Positions 40,601-48,437 of a stretch of DNA of 50,245 bases are shown here, in pieces. The stretch is from Pseudomonas sp. NBRC 111124 (GTDB taxonomy: Bacteria > Pseudomonadota > Gammaproteobacteria > Pseudomonadales > Pseudomonadaceae), in contig NZ_BCBA01000030.1 in the NCBI RefSeq assembly GCF_001320245.1, positions 1 to 50,245 of the forward strand, in the 5' to 3' direction. The notes under the pieces were generated by a model. The model saw only the letters and a list, made by a program, of their open reading frames with translations, was not told where the DNA came from and ran no database searches. The position numbers were made by a program, and so were the translations under genes. The stretch's first letter is position 1, and every line of letters starts with the position of its first letter.

Positions 40601-43203
40601 GCCGAACACCGCCGCAAGTGCTCGAGCATCTGCAGACATTGCTCGAACAGCGCAACGAACTGCAAAGCCGGCTGGATGACTGGAGCGAAGCCATATCACC
40701 GGCAACTGACCAGGCAGCACGCGACTACGACAGCCTGCGCGAGTCGATCCTGCAGCACTGGTACGACATCGCGCTGGACGAAACTGCCGAGCGTGCTGCC
40801 GAGCTGCGTATTACCCGCGTCCCCCTGGTCGATATACCCCTGACCCTGCCCGACTTCTTCACCACCCGGGTGCGTAACCTGAGCCTGGTCGACCTGCCAT
40901 CAGGATCCCTGGCAGGCTGGGCGCAGAACGAGCGCCTGCTGCAACGCCTGCTCGGCCAGATGCGAAACATCGAGTCACTGGAGATCAGCCGACCCTACGC
41001 CCCCAGGGCAACACCCTCGTCCTTCTTGTTCAGCGTGCCGACCATCACCGAGAGCCTGCCACGCTTGCAACGCCTGACATTGACCCATCAGAACATCGCG
41101 CTGTCCGAGAGCGACCTGAACCTGTTGTCCGGGCTTGGCCATTTGCGCTATCTGGACTTGAGCGGCAATCGGCTGGCGCCGAACAACAGCCCCAGCTTTC
41201 ACGAGCTGACCCTCGATTACCTGGGCCTGAACCAGATGCAATTGTCACAATGGCCCATCGGCATCGGCAGCGATGCCCTCGGCCGCATTGGCCACCTGTC
41301 CCTGCGCGACAACAACCTCCGGGGCTTGCCTGCGTTTCTGCTCAATGAAGCAGCGACCCTGGCCACCCCACCCGTCATTTCGCTGCAGGGCAACAGCATC
41401 AATGCAAACGATCTGCAGCGCTTGCTGCTCACCGAGGGCGTCGACCTGTCCGGAATCGCCATGGACCAGCCCGTCGCGCTCAGCGAACAACTCAGCCGTA
41501 TCCGCAACGAGCGCCAGCAGATGCACGACGCAATCGATGGCTGGGCCCACGCCTCCAGTTCGAGCAACCCACTGACCCAGGAGGCACTGGCGGACAGGCA
41601 GCGCATCGAGGCCGCGATCAGTGAGTTCTGGCAACAACAGGAGCGGGGGCAGCAGTACCTGCGCCTGCAACTCGAGGACGTGGCCATCGAACATTTCCCT
41701 CGACGGCTGCCGGCATTCTTCGGCGAGCGCGTACGAGCGCTGAGCTTGACACGCCTGCGTGGCAGCGCTTCGCAGCTAGACGAACTGCTGCGTCGTTTTC
41801 CCAATGTCACCCGGTTGACCATCGATGCCCACCAGGCAGCTACCCCTGCGCTGACCTCTGCCCTGGCGCGTGTATCTCAACTCACCTACCTGGAGTTTCG
41901 CAACATGGACCTGGAGGTCGACCAGTCCATGCTCGACCTCTTCGCGCGGCTGGAACACCTGACCTCGATAGACCTATCCGGCAACCGCGCGGGCAGTATC
42001 AGTCAGGTGCCCGCACAGCTGTCGCGCAACCTGCAGTCACTGGCGCTGACCAACATGAACCTGCAGGCCTGGCCAAGCTGGTGTGACAGCCTGTTGCCCC
42101 TCGAACTGCTGGACTTGAGCTCGAACAATATCAGCGAGCTGCCCGAGCACATCCTGTCCAACCTGAACAACCCGATGCCGATCTCGTCAATCGCCCTGTT
42201 CGATAACCCGTTGCCGCTAGATACCATCCTGCGCGTAAGGGCATTTTCGGACAGCCAGCACAGTTATTCCTTCGCCCTGGATATCCCAGGCAACCTGCAG
42301 TTGGTCAACTCCTCGAGTGAAGGCTCACTCGACCACCCCCACTTCCCTCTGCTGGGCGACGATACACCTAGGCTGGAGGACTGGCTGCTGGGCAACGAGG
42401 CGCAGAACGAAGCATTGCAGGATTGCTGGCAGCGGCTGGAGGACAGCGACCTGCTGCGCCTGGTGGGCCGCTTGCACAATGCTGCACCCTATGTCGACCC
42501 GAACACGCGAAACACCTTCTGCGAGCGGGTACGCCTGATGCTGGTGGCGGCGCTCAGCAACGAGGTAGAACGCGCAACGATGGAGCAGATCGCCCAGGAA
42601 GGCTTGCCCCACCCTGTGACCGGGGCGCAGACCTGCCATGATGGTGCGTTGCAGACTTTCAACAACATCGAACTGTATCTGATGAACCAGCACCTGCTGG
42701 TCGACGCAGGCGATACGTTGCAAGCGCTGCGTCGGCGTCTGCTGCAACTGTTCCGGATCGATCAGCTGGAGGAACTGGCCGAACACAGGACTGGCTCGGG
42801 AGACATAGTCTCGGTGAGACTGGCCTACCGCCGCGACCTGGCCAAGGAGCTGGACCTACCGATCGCTGACAGCATGCGTTTTCGCGGTGCAGCGAACCTG
42901 GCGCGCGGTGAGCTGACCAGCGTACTGGACAAGGTCCGCCAGCGTGAGCTGAGCGATGCACTGGTCGACTATATGCTGGCGAACAGCGACTGGACCACGC
43001 GCCTGCGCGCCGAACATGCCGATCGCTTTGCCGAAATAGAGGCTCGCTTCCGTCTGCGCGTTCTTGAGCTGGCCAGCATGGACCACCCGCTTCAGGATGA
43101 GTTGAACCTGCAGCAAGGCCTGCTGGAAGACAAGCACCACGAAGAGCAAGAGTTGCTGCGCGAACTTACCCTCGCGCAGATCAACAGCGTCGCTGACAAC
43201 TGA
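37684..43203 (+). CDS. Giant DUF6543-LRR-NEL protein, putative E3 ubiquitin ligase toxin/effector
   Basis: A 1839-residue protein with no signal peptide. The N-terminal region (residues 83-145: LETYASETLTAAIRQRFGLDLDVR) and LYIPEDSLLPLKEFTSQEAL near 300-320 are DUF6543-like; a hydrophobic segment follows (about 425-465, LTALNIAGFFVPGLGEAMLA). A strand module (NGRHWLVVQGEQYIVRQE) lies near 575-640. Two modules, each a helical stretch plus a leucine-rich-repeat block, span about 985-1256 and 1274-1519 (LRYLDLSGNRL, LELLDLSSNNISELPEHIL). From residue 1563 the rest resembles the NEL domain of IpaH/SspH ligases, with the catalytic C-x-D as Cys1651-His-Asp1653 in GAQTCHDGALQTFNN. NEL ligases attach host ubiquitin to eukaryotic targets, so the product is probably aimed at eukaryotes; the delivery route is unknown. 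It has its own terminator at 43216. Confidence 0.87.
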   Translation: MPNPAISQPGVHYATIERKIPAWLKLAPPETHRAMRNWQQAPTWLPAAIQRQPDIARAWQEEHARHREHQAQVHKLFEQLPDLETYASETLTAAIRQRFGLDLDVRNTYLVDTRLINPGNAIGSRQAIDRATRSLLHCALHNFDQDAAAEHGMDVPGALLEKSVILDHRRFMGTVPITNAVAIPAEAFADLCRTLDIGGKYYELLHAIYYPASMPQAEADETALAVYETLGRAEVSAFRQTLHLARLKGDISEQLYTAALAAPLDQAPSTRSAVTFSLLNLWEAELTGVVLITLQAVDHQAVALYIPEDSLLPLKEFTSQEALMAELGERLQADIHYLDKHIADRDKASITARLRDRLTPLGWSIRGVREPVVNLHATLYPVATPFSHAFQGVMAFQKAQRHEKDALFHAVPTEIVDRRTAQAHRELLAGRVLTALNIAGFFVPGLGEAMLAVCVAQLAFEVYDGIEAWENDERDIAYGYLVDVIENVAIMAALSAAAKALREAQGSAAEAPAVDDVDEEEPEVERIPVETPSFIEELDDVEMPDGQVKLWKPDLAPYRSTEALPAGLETDALGLRQHNGRHWLVVQGEQYIVRQEAATGEYRLQHPQYPGRYQPPLRHNGAGAWLLGADRPLRWTGTQLLRRIGHLNAHFDEATLQRIVAISGSDEDQLRRALATNQRLPALLEDTLQRFRLDDTLRLRPGASTRPAEFHRAYSALPIAPAPGAEALLRVYPRLPAVVANELARAADSNELQMLDNGKVSLRLNEEIRVYQQQIRLARSYEGLYLSCVANWDSDRLIVHTLAQLPGWPAATRVRLLQRLTWPAQDYELGPLEGHPYKTITHAEAGYIVHDDRQPDAVVSLYPSLYAALYQALPAAMTEMQIADQQALEQLIKESPLLPRPALRALLRMQPVRPGYRSPMRLADGRLGYPLSGGGAAAQGVSRARLLEAVEATGLAARTGRSAEQILGDLSRSRTPPQVLEHLQTLLEQRNELQSRLDDWSEAISPATDQAARDYDSLRESILQHWYDIALDETAERAAELRITRVPLVDIPLTLPDFFTTRVRNLSLVDLPSGSLAGWAQNERLLQRLLGQMRNIESLEISRPYAPRATPSSFLFSVPTITESLPRLQRLTLTHQNIALSESDLNLLSGLGHLRYLDLSGNRLAPNNSPSFHELTLDYLGLNQMQLSQWPIGIGSDALGRIGHLSLRDNNLRGLPAFLLNEAATLATPPVISLQGNSINANDLQRLLLTEGVDLSGIAMDQPVALSEQLSRIRNERQQMHDAIDGWAHASSSSNPLTQEALADRQRIEAAISEFWQQQERGQQYLRLQLEDVAIEHFPRRLPAFFGERVRALSLTRLRGSASQLDELLRRFPNVTRLTIDAHQAATPALTSALARVSQLTYLEFRNMDLEVDQSMLDLFARLEHLTSIDLSGNRAGSISQVPAQLSRNLQSLALTNMNLQAWPSWCDSLLPLELLDLSSNNISELPEHILSNLNNPMPISSIALFDNPLPLDTILRVRAFSDSQHSYSFALDIPGNLQLVNSSSEGSLDHPHFPLLGDDTPRLEDWLLGNEAQNEALQDCWQRLEDSDLLRLVGRLHNAAPYVDPNTRNTFCERVRLMLVAALSNEVERATMEQIAQEGLPHPVTGAQTCHDGALQTFNNIELYLMNQHLLVDAGDTLQALRRRLLQLFRIDQLEELAEHRTGSGDIVSVRLAYRRDLAKELDLPIADSMRFRGAANLARGELTSVLDKVRQRELSDALVDYMLANSDWTTRLRAEHADRFAEIEARFRLRVLELASMDHPLQDELNLQQGLLEDKHHEEQELLRELTLAQINSVADN

Positions 43204-43215
43204 TGCCTGCTGACT

Positions 43216-43250
43216 GGCGACGCGCACGCCCTGCGTCGCGTCGCCGTTTT
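43216..43250 (+). terminator. Strong intrinsic terminator of the giant NEL gene
   Basis: GGCGACGCG (43216-43224) pairs perfectly with CGCGTCGCC (43237-43245), extended by ACGC/GCGT after one bulged base, with a three-base loop. GTTTT follows at 43246-43250. It lies in the 60-base gap between the converging NEL gene and hutG. Confidence 0.85.
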
Positions 43251-43263
43251 CAACCGGTGAAGG

Positions 43264-44067
43264 TCACCGCCCGTACCGCTCCGTGCCCCACGCCAGCATT
43301 GCCTGCAACAGCGCCCTCAGTACCTGCTGCGTCGGCCGGGCCAGGTCTTCACGGTAGGTGAACGGCTCGGTTTCATCCATATAGGTGCTTTGCGCTAGCT
43401 CCAGCTGTACCGCGTGAACATGGTTGGCCGGGGCGCCGTAATGACGGGTGATATGCCCCCCCTTGAAGCGCCCGTTGAGCACCTGGCTGTATCCTTGCGC
43501 CTGGGCACATACCGCTTGCAACCGCTCGGCCAGTTGCGGATCGCAACTGGCACCATTGAAGGTGCCCAGGTTGAAGTCCGGCAGCTTGCCGTCGAACAGG
43601 TGCGGGATCAGCGAACGGATCGAGTGGGCGTCCCACAGCAATGCATAGCCATGGGCTTCACGCAGGCGCGCCAGCTCGCTCTGGAGGGTGTTGTGATAAG
43701 GGAGCCAGATCGACTCCAGGTAGGTCTTGCGCGCCTCGGCAGTCGGCTCCAGCCCGTCCTTGAACAGCGGCTCGCCATCGAACAGCGTGGCCGGGTACAG
43801 ACCCGTGGTGGCACCGGCGTACAGCGGTTTGTCGTCGTCCGGACGGTTCAGGTCGATGACGAAGCGCGAATACTCCGCCGCCACTACGCTGGCGCCCAGC
43901 TCACGGGCAAAGTCGTACAGGCGCGGGATATGCCAGTCGGTGTCGGGCAGGCTGCGGGCTTGGTCGACCAGGCCCTTGTCCACGGCCGGGGTCAGCTTGA
44001 GGCCGGCATGGGGCATGCTGATCAACAGCGGCAGGCGGCCTTGGTGGAAACTCAGTGCCTTGTCCAT
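43264..44067 (-). CDS. hutG: N-formylglutamate deformylase HutG
   Basis: A 267-residue N-formylglutamate amidohydrolase, giving glutamate and formate in the last step of the Pseudomonas histidine route that passes through HutF. The start MDKALSFHQGRLPLLISMPHAG is preceded by GAGG; longer frames would run into hutI. ISMPHAG, the YSRFVIDLNRP metal and substrate region (about 68-80), and LLWDAHSIRS near 145 are typical, followed by the GHITRHYGAP histidine region. It is the final hut gene, ten bases after hutI. hutF is not in the window. Confidence 0.95.
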   Translation of the reverse strand: MDKALSFHQGRLPLLISMPHAGLKLTPAVDKGLVDQARSLPDTDWHIPRLYDFARELGASVVAAEYSRFVIDLNRPDDDKPLYAGATTGLYPATLFDGEPLFKDGLEPTAEARKTYLESIWLPYHNTLQSELARLREAHGYALLWDAHSIRSLIPHLFDGKLPDFNLGTFNGASCDPQLAERLQAVCAQAQGYSQVLNGRFKGGHITRHYGAPANHVHAVQLELAQSTYMDETEPFTYREDLARPTQQVLRALLQAMLAWGTERYGR

Positions 44068-44077
44068 CGTGCCTCGC

Positions 44078-45283
44078 TCAGTTGGAAATTTCATGGCCCT
44101 TGCGCACCACGCGCTTGGGCAGGTCACCGCCCAGCCAGTAGGCCAGGTCGGCGGGGCGGGCGATCTGCCAGGCGACGAAGTCGGCGACCTTGCCGGCCTC
44201 CAGCGAGCCGTGGCTATCGCCCAGGCCGAGTGCCGTGGCAGCATGCAGGGTGACACCGGCCAGGGCTTCTTCAGGGGTCATGCGGAACAGCGTGCAGCCC
44301 ATGTTCAGCATCAGGCGCAGCGACAAGCCTGGCGATGTGCCAGGGTTGAGGTCGCTGGCCAGGGCAATCTTCACGCCGTGACGACGCAGGGCATCCATCG
44401 GCGGCAGCTGGGTTTCACGCAGGAAGTAGAACGCGCCCGGCAGCAGCACGGCGACAGTGCCGGCCTTGGCCATGGCGATGGCATCTTCCTCGGTCATGAA
44501 CTCCAGGTGGTCGGCCGACAGTGCCTGGTAGCGCGCTGCCAGGCTGGAGCCGTGCAGCGAAGACAGCTGCTCGGCGTGCAGCTTCACCGGCAGGCCCAGT
44601 TCATGGGCCTTGATAAACACCTTTTCGACTTGCGCCGGGGAGAACGCCAGGTGCTCGCAGAAGGCGTCCACCGCATCCACCAGGCCTTCAGCGGCCAAAG
44701 CGGGCAGCATTTCGTCACAGATATGCGCAATGTAGTCATCCGCCCTGCCGACATACTCCGGCGGCAAGGCGTGGGCGGCCAGACAGGTAGCGCGCACTGC
44801 CAGCGGCAGCTCGTCGGCCAGGCGCCGGGCCACGCGCAACATTTTGCGCTCGTTGGCCAGGTCCAGGCCGTAGCCGGACTTGACCTCGATCGTGGTCACG
44901 CCATCGCGCATCAACGCCTGAACCCGCTGGCGAGCACTGGCGAACAACTCATCCTCGCTGGCCGCGCGGGTGGCCCGCACGGTGCTGGCGATGCCGCCGC
45001 CCTGGGCGGCGATCTCGGCATAACTCACGCCTTGCAGGCGCTGTTCGAACTCGCCGCTGCGGTTGCCGCCGAATACCGCATGGGTGTGGCAATCGATCAG
45101 CCCCGGGGTGACCCAGGCGCCGCCCAGGTCCACCGTGCGGTCAACTTCGAACGGCTGCAGTTCGGCGCGCGGGCCGATCCACTCGATGAGCCCGGCACGG
45201 GTGACGATGGCCGCGTCCTCGATGATCGAGTAACGGCCATCACTCATGGTTGCCGCGTGGCAGTGCTGCCAGAGGGTTCTCAT
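44078..45283 (-). CDS. hutI: Imidazolonepropionase HutI
   Basis: A 401-residue amidohydrolase that opens imidazolonepropionate to N-formimino-L-glutamate. The metal-binding [12 protein letters not shown] is near residues 71-82, [15 protein letters not shown] near 140, the KLHAEQLSS histidine near 243, and the late catalytic [12 protein letters not shown] near 315. The start [10 protein letters not shown] is supported by AAGGAGAT eight bases upstream. It lies 15 bases after the permease gene. Confidence 0.97.
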   Translation of the reverse strand: MRTLWQHCHAATMSDGRYSIIEDAAIVTRAGLIEWIGPRAELQPFEVDRTVDLGGAWVTPGLIDCHTHAVFGGNRSGEFEQRLQGVSYAEIAAQGGGIASTVRATRAASEDELFASARQRVQALMRDGVTTIEVKSGYGLDLANERKMLRVARRLADELPLAVRATCLAAHALPPEYVGRADDYIAHICDEMLPALAAEGLVDAVDAFCEHLAFSPAQVEKVFIKAHELGLPVKLHAEQLSSLHGSSLAARYQALSADHLEFMTEEDAIAMAKAGTVAVLLPGAFYFLRETQLPPMDALRRHGVKIALASDLNPGTSPGLSLRLMLNMGCTLFRMTPEEALAGVTLHAATALGLGDSHGSLEAGKVADFVAWQIARPADLAYWLGGDLPKRVVRKGHEISN

Positions 45284-45298
45284 GTGCAATCTCCTTGA

Positions 45299-46690
45299 CT
45301 AGCGGTGCAGCTCGGCCGGTACGTGCTTGCCTGCGCGCGGCTTGCACCACAGCAGGTAGGACGCCACCAGGAACACCACCCAGATCACGCCAACCAGCAA
45401 GGCCGCCTGGGTATCCGGGAAGTAACCGAGCACACCGAAAATGAACACCATGAAGGCAATGGCCATGGCCGGGCCGTAAGGCCAGAACGGTACCGGGAAC
45501 TGCAGCTTGGCCGCTTCTTCACGGCTCATGCTGCGGCGCATGGCCACCTGAGTGACCAGGATCATCAGCCACACCCACACGGTCGCGAAGGTGGCGATGG
45601 AGGCGATCAGCAGGAACACGTTTTCCGGAATCAGGTAGTTGAGCAGCACGCCGACCAGCAGCGCCGCCCCCATCACCACCACGGTCATCCATGGCACACC
45701 GTGTTTCGACAGCTTGCCGAAGCTGCGCGGTGCATGGCCTTGCTGAGCCAGGCCATACATCATGCGGCCGGCGCCGAAGATGTCGCTGTTGATGGCCGAG
45801 ATCGCGGCCGAGATCACCACGATGTTCAGCACGGCAGCGGCCGAGCCGATGCCCAGGTGGCTGAAGATCTGCACGAACGGGCTGCCTTCGCTGCCGATCT
45901 GCGGCCATGGGTACAGGCACATCAGCACGAACAGGGTCAGCACGTAGAACAGCAGGATGCGCAGGGGCACGGCGTTGATCGCCTTGGGGATGACGCGCTG
46001 CGGGTCCTTGGCCTCACCGGCAGTGACGCCGATGATCTCGATGCCACCGAAGGCGAACATCACCACGGCGAAAGAGGCGATCAGGCCACCGATGCCATTG
46101 GGCATGAAGCCGCCATGCTCGATCAGGTTGCTGATGCCCACGGCATGTTCGCCACTTACCTGGCTGAAGCCGAAGGCCATGATGCCGAGGCCGGCCAGGA
46201 TCATCGCCACGATGGCGCCGACCTTGAGCAGCGACAGCCAGAATTCCATTTCGCCAAACACCTTGACGTTGCACAGGTTGAGGCCGCCGATCACGAAGAC
46301 GATGCCCAGCACCCAGATCCAGCGGGCCACTTCCGGGAACCAGAAGCCCATGTAGATACCGAAGGCGGTGATGTCGGCGATGGCGACGATGACCATCTCG
46401 AAGGCGTAGGTCCAGCCGAGGATGAAGCCGGCCATGGGGCCGAGATAGGTGGTGGCGTAGTGGCCGAAGGAGCCGGCCACCGGGTTGTGCACGGCCATTT
46501 CGCCAAGGGCGCGCATGACCATGAACACTGCGGCGCCGCCAATCAGGTACGCCAGTAGCACAGCCGGGCCGGCCATCTGGATGGCCGAGGCGGAGCCGTA
46601 GAACAGGCCGGTACCGATGGCAGAGCCAAGGGCCATGAAACGGATGTGGCGGGCCGTTAGCCCGCGCTTGAGACCTTGAGCTTGTTGCAT
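45299..46690 (-). CDS. hutT: Amino acid permease, probable histidine transporter (HutT/ProY-like)
   Basis: A 463-residue membrane protein of the amino acid/polyamine/organocation (AAT) family, with about 12 hydrophobic segments. The first segment has the family signature [20 protein letters not shown] (about residues 17-36). Location inside the hut operon, between hutH and hutI, points to uptake of histidine or urocanate; the sequence class itself also covers proline-type ProY permeases. The product is therefore annotated by context. It begins ATG at 46690, 144 bases after the hutH stop, a gap filled by a REP pair. Confidence 0.85.
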   Translation of the reverse strand: MQQAQGLKRGLTARHIRFMALGSAIGTGLFYGSASAIQMAGPAVLLAYLIGGAAVFMVMRALGEMAVHNPVAGSFGHYATTYLGPMAGFILGWTYAFEMVIVAIADITAFGIYMGFWFPEVARWIWVLGIVFVIGGLNLCNVKVFGEMEFWLSLLKVGAIVAMILAGLGIMAFGFSQVSGEHAVGISNLIEHGGFMPNGIGGLIASFAVVMFAFGGIEIIGVTAGEAKDPQRVIPKAINAVPLRILLFYVLTLFVLMCLYPWPQIGSEGSPFVQIFSHLGIGSAAAVLNIVVISAAISAINSDIFGAGRMMYGLAQQGHAPRSFGKLSKHGVPWMTVVVMGAALLVGVLLNYLIPENVFLLIASIATFATVWVWLMILVTQVAMRRSMSREEAAKLQFPVPFWPYGPAMAIAFMVFIFGVLGYFPDTQAALLVGVIWVVFLVASYLLWCKPRAGKHVPAELHR

Positions 46691-46731
46691 GTCACGTCCT
46701 TAAATTGTTTTTGTGGTCGTGAGGTCGATGG

Positions 46732-46823
46732 GGGCTGCTTTGCAGCCCTTTTTCGCGGGGCAAGCCCGCTCCTACACGCACTGTAGGAGCGGGCTTGCCC
46801 CGCGAATGGGCCGCAAGGCGGCC
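46732..46823. repeat. REP pair with flanking hairpins between hutH and the permease
   Basis: Inverted REP copies (46752-46779 and 46780-46810) lie back to back. They are flanked by GGGCTGC-TTT-GCAGCCC (46732-46748, with T5 on the plus side) and by GGCCGC-AAG-GCGGCC (46809-46823), the latter just after the hutH stop. The cluster can form several strong hairpins inside the operon, which could reduce expression of the genes downstream of hutH. Confidence 0.85.
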
Positions 46824-46834
46824 CCGGGATGGCA

Positions 46835-48367
46835 TCACAGGCTAGGCAGGACACCAGCAGGCAGCAGCCCGGTCAGGCTGCCCTTGGCCAGCAGCTCGAC
46901 AGCTGCCTCGATGTCCGGTGCGAAGAAGCGGTCACGGTCATAGTGCGGCACTTCACGACGCAGCGCCTGACGCGCCTGCTCCAGCTTCGCCGAAGTCTTC
47001 AGGCCTTTGCGCAGGTCCAGCCCCTGACACGCACCCAGCCATTCGATAGCCAGTACGCCACGGGTGTTCTCGGCCATTTCCCACAGGCGCTTGCCAGCAG
47101 CCGGGGCCATGGACACGTGGTCTTCCTGGTTGGCCGAGGTCGGCAGGCTATCGACACTGTGCGGGTGCGACAAGGCTTTGTTCTCGCTGGCCAGGGCGGC
47201 AGCGGTGACCTGGGCGATCATGAAGCCGGAGTTGACCCCGCCGTTTTCCACCAGGAACGGCGGCAGCTGGGACATGTGCTTGTCCATCATCAGCGAGATG
47301 CGGCGCTCGCTCAGCGAACCGATTTCGGCGATCGCCAGGGCGATGTTGTCAGCGGCCATGGCCACTGGCTCGGCGTGGAAGTTGCCACCGGAAATCACGT
47401 CGCCTTCGGCGGCGAACACCAGCGGGTTGTCCGACACGGCGTTGGCTTCGATGCCCAGCACCTCGGCGGCCTGGCGGATCTGGGTCAGGCAGGCGCCCAT
47501 GACCTGTGGCTGGCAGCGCAGCGAGTACGGATCCTGGACCTTGTCGCAGTTCTTGTGCGACAGCGACACTTCGCTGGAGTCGCCCAGCAGGTCACGGAAG
47601 CAAGCAGCGGTGTCGATCTGGCCACGCTGGCCACGCACTTCGTGGATACGTGCATCGAACGGCGAACGCGAACCCAGCGCAGCCTCGACGCTCAGGCCAC
47701 CGCAGGCGATAGCGGCGGCGTACAGGTCTTCGGCGTGGAACAGGCCGCGCAGGGCGTAGGCGGTGGAAGCCTGGGTGCCATTGAGCAGCGCCAGGCCCTC
47801 TTTGGCAGCCAGGGTCAGCGGCTCGAGGCCGGCGACAGCCAGGGCTTCGGTGGCCGGCAGCCACTGGCCTTGGTAGCGGGCCTTCCCTTCGCCGAGCAGT
47901 ACCAGCGACATGTGCGCCAGCGGTGCCAGGTCGCCGGAAGCGCCAACCGAGCCCTTGAGCGGGATGTGTGGGTACACTTCGGCGTTGACCAGGGCGATCA
48001 GCGCATCGATGACCTTGCGGCGGATACCGGAGAAACCGCGGCTAAGGCTGTTGATCTTGAGGACCATGATCAGCCGCACCAGGGCGTCATCCAGCGGCGC
48101 GCCGATACCGGCAGCGTGCGAAAGCACCAGCGAGCGTTGCAGGTTCTCGAGGTCATGGCTGGCGATGCGGGTCGAGGCCAACAGGCCGAAACCGGTGTTG
48201 ATGCCGTAGGCGGTGCGGTCTTCGGCAATGATCTGCTCGACGCAGGCAACGCTGGCGTCGATGGCCGGTGCGGCGCTGGCATCCAGTTGCAGGCGCACGG
48301 GCGCGGCGTGGATGGCGCGCAGCTGGGCCAGGGTCAGGGTGCCGGGCTTGAGGGTCAGTACGGTCAC
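46835..48367 (-). CDS. hutH: Histidine ammonia-lyase HutH
   Basis: A 510-residue histidine ammonia-lyase, which converts L-histidine to urocanate. The Ala-Ser-Gly that forms the MIO cofactor is in [15 protein letters not shown] (about residues 140-154). [15 protein letters not shown] (about 51-65) holds the active-site Tyr. The start codon is GTG at 48367 (GTGACCGTACTG) with GGAG 11 bases before it; the protein then begins (M)[15 protein letters not shown] as in other pseudomonads. Its reaction product is the substrate of the upstream HutU. Confidence 0.97.
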   Translation of the reverse strand: MTVLTLKPGTLTLAQLRAIHAAPVRLQLDASAAPAIDASVACVEQIIAEDRTAYGINTGFGLLASTRIASHDLENLQRSLVLSHAAGIGAPLDDALVRLIMVLKINSLSRGFSGIRRKVIDALIALVNAEVYPHIPLKGSVGASGDLAPLAHMSLVLLGEGKARYQGQWLPATEALAVAGLEPLTLAAKEGLALLNGTQASTAYALRGLFHAEDLYAAAIACGGLSVEAALGSRSPFDARIHEVRGQRGQIDTAACFRDLLGDSSEVSLSHKNCDKVQDPYSLRCQPQVMGACLTQIRQAAEVLGIEANAVSDNPLVFAAEGDVISGGNFHAEPVAMAADNIALAIAEIGSLSERRISLMMDKHMSQLPPFLVENGGVNSGFMIAQVTAAALASENKALSHPHSVDSLPTSANQEDHVSMAPAAGKRLWEMAENTRGVLAIEWLGACQGLDLRKGLKTSAKLEQARQALRREVPHYDRDRFFAPDIEAAVELLAKGSLTGLLPAGVLPSL

Positions 48368-48387
48368 TTCGCTACTCCAATTTTGTC

Positions 48388-48405
48388 AGGGGCCCGCAGG
48401 CCCCT
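48388..48405 (-). terminator. Hairpin between hutU and hutH
   Basis: AGGGGCC and GGCCCCT pair perfectly around a four-base loop, 20 bases upstream of the hutH start. No T-tract follows on the coding strand (GACAAAATT), so it is more likely an mRNA-stabilising or attenuating hairpin than a full terminator. Confidence 0.5.
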
Positions 48406-48437
48406 CTTGTTATTCAGTATCACTCAAAGCGCAGCGA

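Noticed and set aside
46732..46753. Classical intrinsic terminator (GGGCTGC hairpin followed by T5) on the plus strand
   Set aside because: No plus-strand gene ends here; both neighbours run on minus, where the T-tract would lie on the wrong side of the stem.
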